Assembly (NCBI GenBank): GCA_900107575.1 | Contig: FNQX01000029.1 | Location: forward strand, 1 to 45,182 | Direction of reading: 5' to 3' | Source of the DNA: Lachnospiraceae bacterium NK3A20 | GTDB taxonomy: Bacteria; Bacillota; Clostridia; Lachnospirales; Lachnospiraceae | Length of the DNA stretch: 45,182 nucleotides | Shown here: one piece after another, positions 43,081 to 45,182 of the stretch | Layout of the letters: the number at the start of each line of letters is the position of its first letter | Numbering within the stretch: the stretch's first letter is position 1 | The notes under the pieces: model-generated | Databases searched by the model: none | What the model was told of the DNA's origin: nothing | Seen by the model: the letters and a program-made list of their open reading frames with translations, nothing else | Translations under genes and position numbers: made by a program

Positions 43081-43437
43081 TCAATCCGTTGTTTTGTCTT
43101 TCTTATTATCTGATTTCTCTTTCAACCCTCTGACAAGCTTTTTCTCTTTCTTCTTTTTCCTGGCTTCTTCCTTCATCTGCTTGTGCCATTCCCTGGCATC
43201 TTCCCTGTGCTTCTCCATCTTCTGCTGCCTGGCCAGGGCCTTTTCTTCCTGCATCGCGTCGTATGTCTTCACCGCTTCATCGCTGCCCTGGAAAACCGCA
43301 ATCGCCTTGGAAGACTCTGTCACGGAAAAGGTCACCAGCTGCATGCCGACAGCCTCCATATCATTGGCAAGCTTTTCCAATGATGCCGCCATCTCCTTCG
43401 CCTTTGGCTGATATTTCATTACAACCGTTCTGTACAT
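43081..43437 (-). CDS. Small basic coiled-coil protein, function unknown
   Basis: A 118-residue protein. Residues 1-65 form a compact domain (MYRTVVMKYQPKAKEMAASLEKLANDMEAVGMQLVTFSVT), the rest a very basic, highly charged helix (EEARKKKKEKKLVRGLKEK). I recognise no family. The start is set by GGAGG ten bases upstream. The end of an IS3-family element lies only 23 bases upstream of the start codon, so its native promoter has probably been separated from it. The basic tail could bind nucleic acid; that is a guess. Confidence 0.6.
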   Translation of the reverse strand: MYRTVVMKYQPKAKEMAASLEKLANDMEAVGMQLVTFSVTESSKAIAVFQGSDEAVKTYDAMQEEKALARQQKMEKHREDAREWHKQMKEEARKKKKEKKLVRGLKEKSDNKKDKTTD

Positions 43438-43508
43438 GATAAATAAACCTCCTGTCACGGTGGTGTGCTACCCGTCAAGAGGACAGTGAATAATTAAAAA
43501 GTTTTGTG

Positions 43509-43534
43509 CCGCCAGTCGAATGATCGGCTGGCGG
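43509..43534 (-). terminator. Terminator inside the IS3 element
   Basis: On the minus strand CCGCCAG-N12-CTGGCGG is followed, after CACAAAAC, by TTTTT. It ends the transposase transcript before the left end. Confidence 0.5.
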
Positions 43535-43539
43535 TATTC

Positions 43540-44397
43540 TTATGCCGCTACATAATAGTTCTCATGGTATTCAACAGGGGTCATGAGGTGCAGCTTCCGC
43601 TGTATCCGTTCTGTGTTGTAGTATCGAATATAGGACTCTATTGACTTAATTAAATCTGTTTTTGAAGTAAAGCGCTTTCCGTAGTACGTCTCACGCTTCA
43701 GGATACCCCAGAATCCCTCCATCGGGCCATTATCGATGCAGTGAGCTACTCTGGACATGCTCTGCTTCATATGGTGTTTCTTAAGCCTTACAGAGAACTG
43801 CTTGCTTGTGTATTGAAAACCTCTGTCACTATGGAACAGTGGATGTGCATCCGGCTCATGAGTTGCGGCCTCATCAAAAGTGTTCATGACAAGAGGAATG
43901 TCGTTGCGACCGCCGATTTTAAAAGCTACGATCCTGCGGTCATAGAGATCCAGGATGGCGCTTAAATATACCTTGTGGACTTCAATACCAATGTAATACT
44001 TGAACTCTGTCACATCCGCCAGCCACTTCTCATTCGGAGCATCTGCTTGAAAATCCCGGTTCAGGTAGTTCCTGGCGATGTGAGCCGGATCATCACTGCT
44101 TCTGGTGCAGCTCTTAGGCTTCCACTTGATCGTGGACTGGACGTGTTCTTTACGGCAGATCCTCAAGACCCGTTTATCATTCACTGTGATGCCATGTTTT
44201 TTGTCCAGTTCATCCCTGATCCGCCGGTAACCCATGTCCGGATGCTTGTCATGGATGCCTTTGATCTTCTCAGAAATCTCTTCATTGTACCGCTCACTGA
44301 AACTGACAGGTTTTTTCAGCCAGCGGTAGTAAGCACCACGTGAGAGGTGCAGGTATTTGCAGAGTCTTTGTATGGGATAGTGCTTTTCCTCAGACAA
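43540..44397 (-). CDS. IS3-family transposase OrfB (DDE catalytic part)
   Basis: 285 residues as an isolated frame. An HTH_21-type region (YPIQRLCKYLHLSRGAYYRW) is followed by the rve integrase core with the DDE triad: D in WLADVTEF, D in FHSDRGFQYTS and E in NGPMEGFWGILKRE. The only start is TTG with no ribosome site. The frame is open upstream to the A7 run at 44475-44469 inside orfA, so the working enzyme is expected to be the OrfAB fusion made by -1 frameshifting. Confidence 0.92.
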   Translation of the reverse strand: MSEEKHYPIQRLCKYLHLSRGAYYRWLKKPVSFSERYNEEISEKIKGIHDKHPDMGYRRIRDELDKKHGITVNDKRVLRICRKEHVQSTIKWKPKSCTRSSDDPAHIARNYLNRDFQADAPNEKWLADVTEFKYYIGIEVHKVYLSAILDLYDRRIVAFKIGGRNDIPLVMNTFDEAATHEPDAHPLFHSDRGFQYTSKQFSVRLKKHHMKQSMSRVAHCIDNGPMEGFWGILKRETYYGKRFTSKTDLIKSIESYIRYYNTERIQRKLHLMTPVEYHENYYVAA

Positions 44398-44432
44398 CGC
44401 TTTGATCGCCTGGTACTTATAAAGGTTTCGAG

Positions 44433-45125
44433 TCAGAGATAGCGATCTCTCATCTCTAACTCTCTGACTTTTTTTAACAGATCATTCTCCATCTGAAGGT
44501 CACGGTTCTTGCGTTCCAGTTCCGCAATCTTATCCCGCATTCCCTCTTCATGTGTTCTTGCGGGCTGTGTTCCTGCTCGTCGCCCACGGCGATCTTCCAG
44601 ACCCGATGCCCCCATTTCCTCGTATCGTTTGACCCAGTTGCGTACCTGCTGATAGGAACAATTGTATTTCAGCGCCATTGCCCCATAATTCTTATCATTG
44701 GCAAGGCAATCCTGTACGATCTCAAGACGTTCTTCCGATGTCGTTGGTCTGGCTTTGCTCATGTAGCTGCCTCCTCCGCTTGTGCGAGATTTGATCTCTC
44801 CATGAGCAGTATAGACCTTTATCCAATTGCGTAACTGGCAGGAACTTCGTAAATGATATTTTTTGACAATGTCTGCCTGACTTGACTTTCCATCAAGATA
44901 TTCATGAACGGCCTGAAGCTTCAGTTCCTGAGAATAACTCTTGTTATTGCGTTGAACCATAAGGGCAGTGGGACCATCTGCAAGATAAAGGTTACGCCAG
45001 CATCGAATGGTGGCACGGGCAACGCCTGTCAGCCGGGCAGCCTCTGAAACAGCGATCTCTCCTGCCAGTAGCCGTTCAACGATCTTTACTTTTTCTGCCG
45101 GATCAATCTTGCTTTTCCTAGACAT
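44433..45125 (-). CDS. IS3-family transposase OrfA (DNA-binding part)
   Basis: 230 residues, longer than most OrfA proteins. It has helix-turn-helix units near residues 18-45 (GEIAVSEAARLTGVARATIR), 75-100 (SSQADIVKKYHLRSSCQLRN) and 145-170 (NDKNYGAMALKYNCSYQQVR), then a leucine-zipper-like helix at the end (IAELERKNRDLQMENDLLKK). It binds the element ends and supplies the N-terminus of OrfAB. Its ribosome site lies in the right arm of a hairpin (45131-45174). Confidence 0.9.
   Translation of the reverse strand: MSRKSKIDPAEKVKIVERLLAGEIAVSEAARLTGVARATIRCWRNLYLADGPTALMVQRNNKSYSQELKLQAVHEYLDGKSSQADIVKKYHLRSSCQLRNWIKVYTAHGEIKSRTSGGGSYMSKARPTTSEERLEIVQDCLANDKNYGAMALKYNCSYQQVRNWVKRYEEMGASGLEDRRGRRAGTQPARTHEEGMRDKIAELERKNRDLQMENDLLKKVRELEMRDRYL
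44469..44475 (-). other. Programmed -1 frameshift site
   Basis: On the minus strand the orfA frame reads TTA AAA AAA GTC. The seven-A run allows slippage by one base back, after which the frame is open into orfB (KSQRVRDERSLSLTRN...). orfA ends 34 bases beyond, at TGA 44435-44433. Confidence 0.85.
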
Positions 45126-45130
45126 AGAAA

Positions 45131-45174
45131 TACCCCCAAGTAGGTTTTGTATTTCAGTGTCCTACTTGGGGGTA
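45131..45174. repeat. 14-bp inverted repeat covering the orfA ribosome site
   Basis: TACCCCCAAGTAGG (45131-45144) and CCTACTTGGGGGTA (45161-45174) are perfect reverse complements with a 16-base spacer. As RNA, the hairpin hides the GGGGG ribosome site that lies six to ten bases before the orfA ATG. Confidence 0.8.
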
Positions 45175-45182
45175 GCATATCA

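Larger units (their letters stand above)
43461..45182 (-). mobile_element. Complete IS3-family element (IS150-like group)
   Basis: 1722 bases, with orfA and orfB on the minus strand. The ends match as imperfect inverted repeats: left TGGTGTGCTACCC (from 43461), right, read inward, TGATATGCTACCC (from 45182), followed in both by AGGACA-N-TGAA. Ends are TG...CA as usual in the family. The right end coincides with the window end, so target duplication cannot be checked. Confidence 0.85.

Noticed and set aside
1-45182. CRISPR arrays, rRNA genes, prophage genes and replication origins
   Set aside because: No regularly spaced repeats, rRNA sequence, phage structural genes or DnaA-box clusters were seen.

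Overview
The window looks like one contig of a mid-GC (roughly 55 percent) anaerobic Firmicute, most likely a butyrate-forming Lachnospiraceae-type Clostridium relative. Reasons: a complete acetyl-CoA to butyryl-CoA operon (thl-crt-hbd-bcd-etfB-etfA), oxygen-sensitive 2-hydroxyacyl-CoA dehydratase components with their activase, strong GGAGG ribosome binding sites, TTGACA/TATAAT promoters, long-form HPF and a PhoPR/PstSCAB system. Family assignment is by reading the translations; no database search was run. Both ends of the window lie in insertion sequences (an IS1634-type transposase is cut at base 1; an IS3-family element ends at the last base), which suggests a draft contig broken at repeats.

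Layout. 1-3160: cut transposase, a free-standing GH94 cellobiose phosphorylase with a LacI/CcpA-like operator, and tRNA-Arg(ACG). 3197-5490: an AT-richer patch between the tRNA and the next terminator, holding a 58-residue cysteine-rich peptide gene, a hairpin, an ABC-2 type permease, an ABC ATPase and a decayed copy of the start of the permease gene; this is the best candidate for an undescribed peptide system. 5589-9000: a stand-alone thiolase, methylthioribose-1-phosphate isomerase and pyridoxamine kinase. 9073-15565: the butyrate operon on the minus strand with one promoter and a Rex-like operator. 15600-23600: long HPF, a secreted SH3b-NlpC/P60 wall hydrolase under a phased triple repeat, a papain-like fold protein, a double-NUDIX protein, glycerophosphodiesterase, a UMF1-type transporter and thioredoxin reductase.

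23592-30219: a 216-nt near-palindrome, a TrpXYZ-type ABC importer (lipoprotein, permease, ATPase) with a long structured leader, then a divergent pair of genes encoding one 2-hydroxyacyl-CoA dehydratase-type subunit and a second subunit fused to its own ATP-dependent activase. 30342-34313: a membrane diguanylate cyclase, a small putative regulator, a secreted small protein and a LysR regulator. 34310-43060: a full phosphate regulon in one direction (pstS-pstC-pstA-pstB-phoU-phoP-phoR-nptA), with 11-bp-spaced Pho-box repeats before pstS, phoP and nptA. 43081-45182: a small basic protein whose upstream region has been cut off by a complete IS3-family insertion with a programmed -1 frameshift site.

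How it works together: the butyrate genes reoxidise NADH and, through Bcd-Etf, can reduce ferredoxin; reduced ferredoxin or flavodoxin is also the expected electron donor of the dehydratase activase. The Rex-like site would tie butyrate formation to the NADH/NAD ratio. The Pho genes give high-affinity phosphate uptake plus a sodium-coupled alternative. The cysteine-rich peptide with its transporter is probably a recent acquisition.
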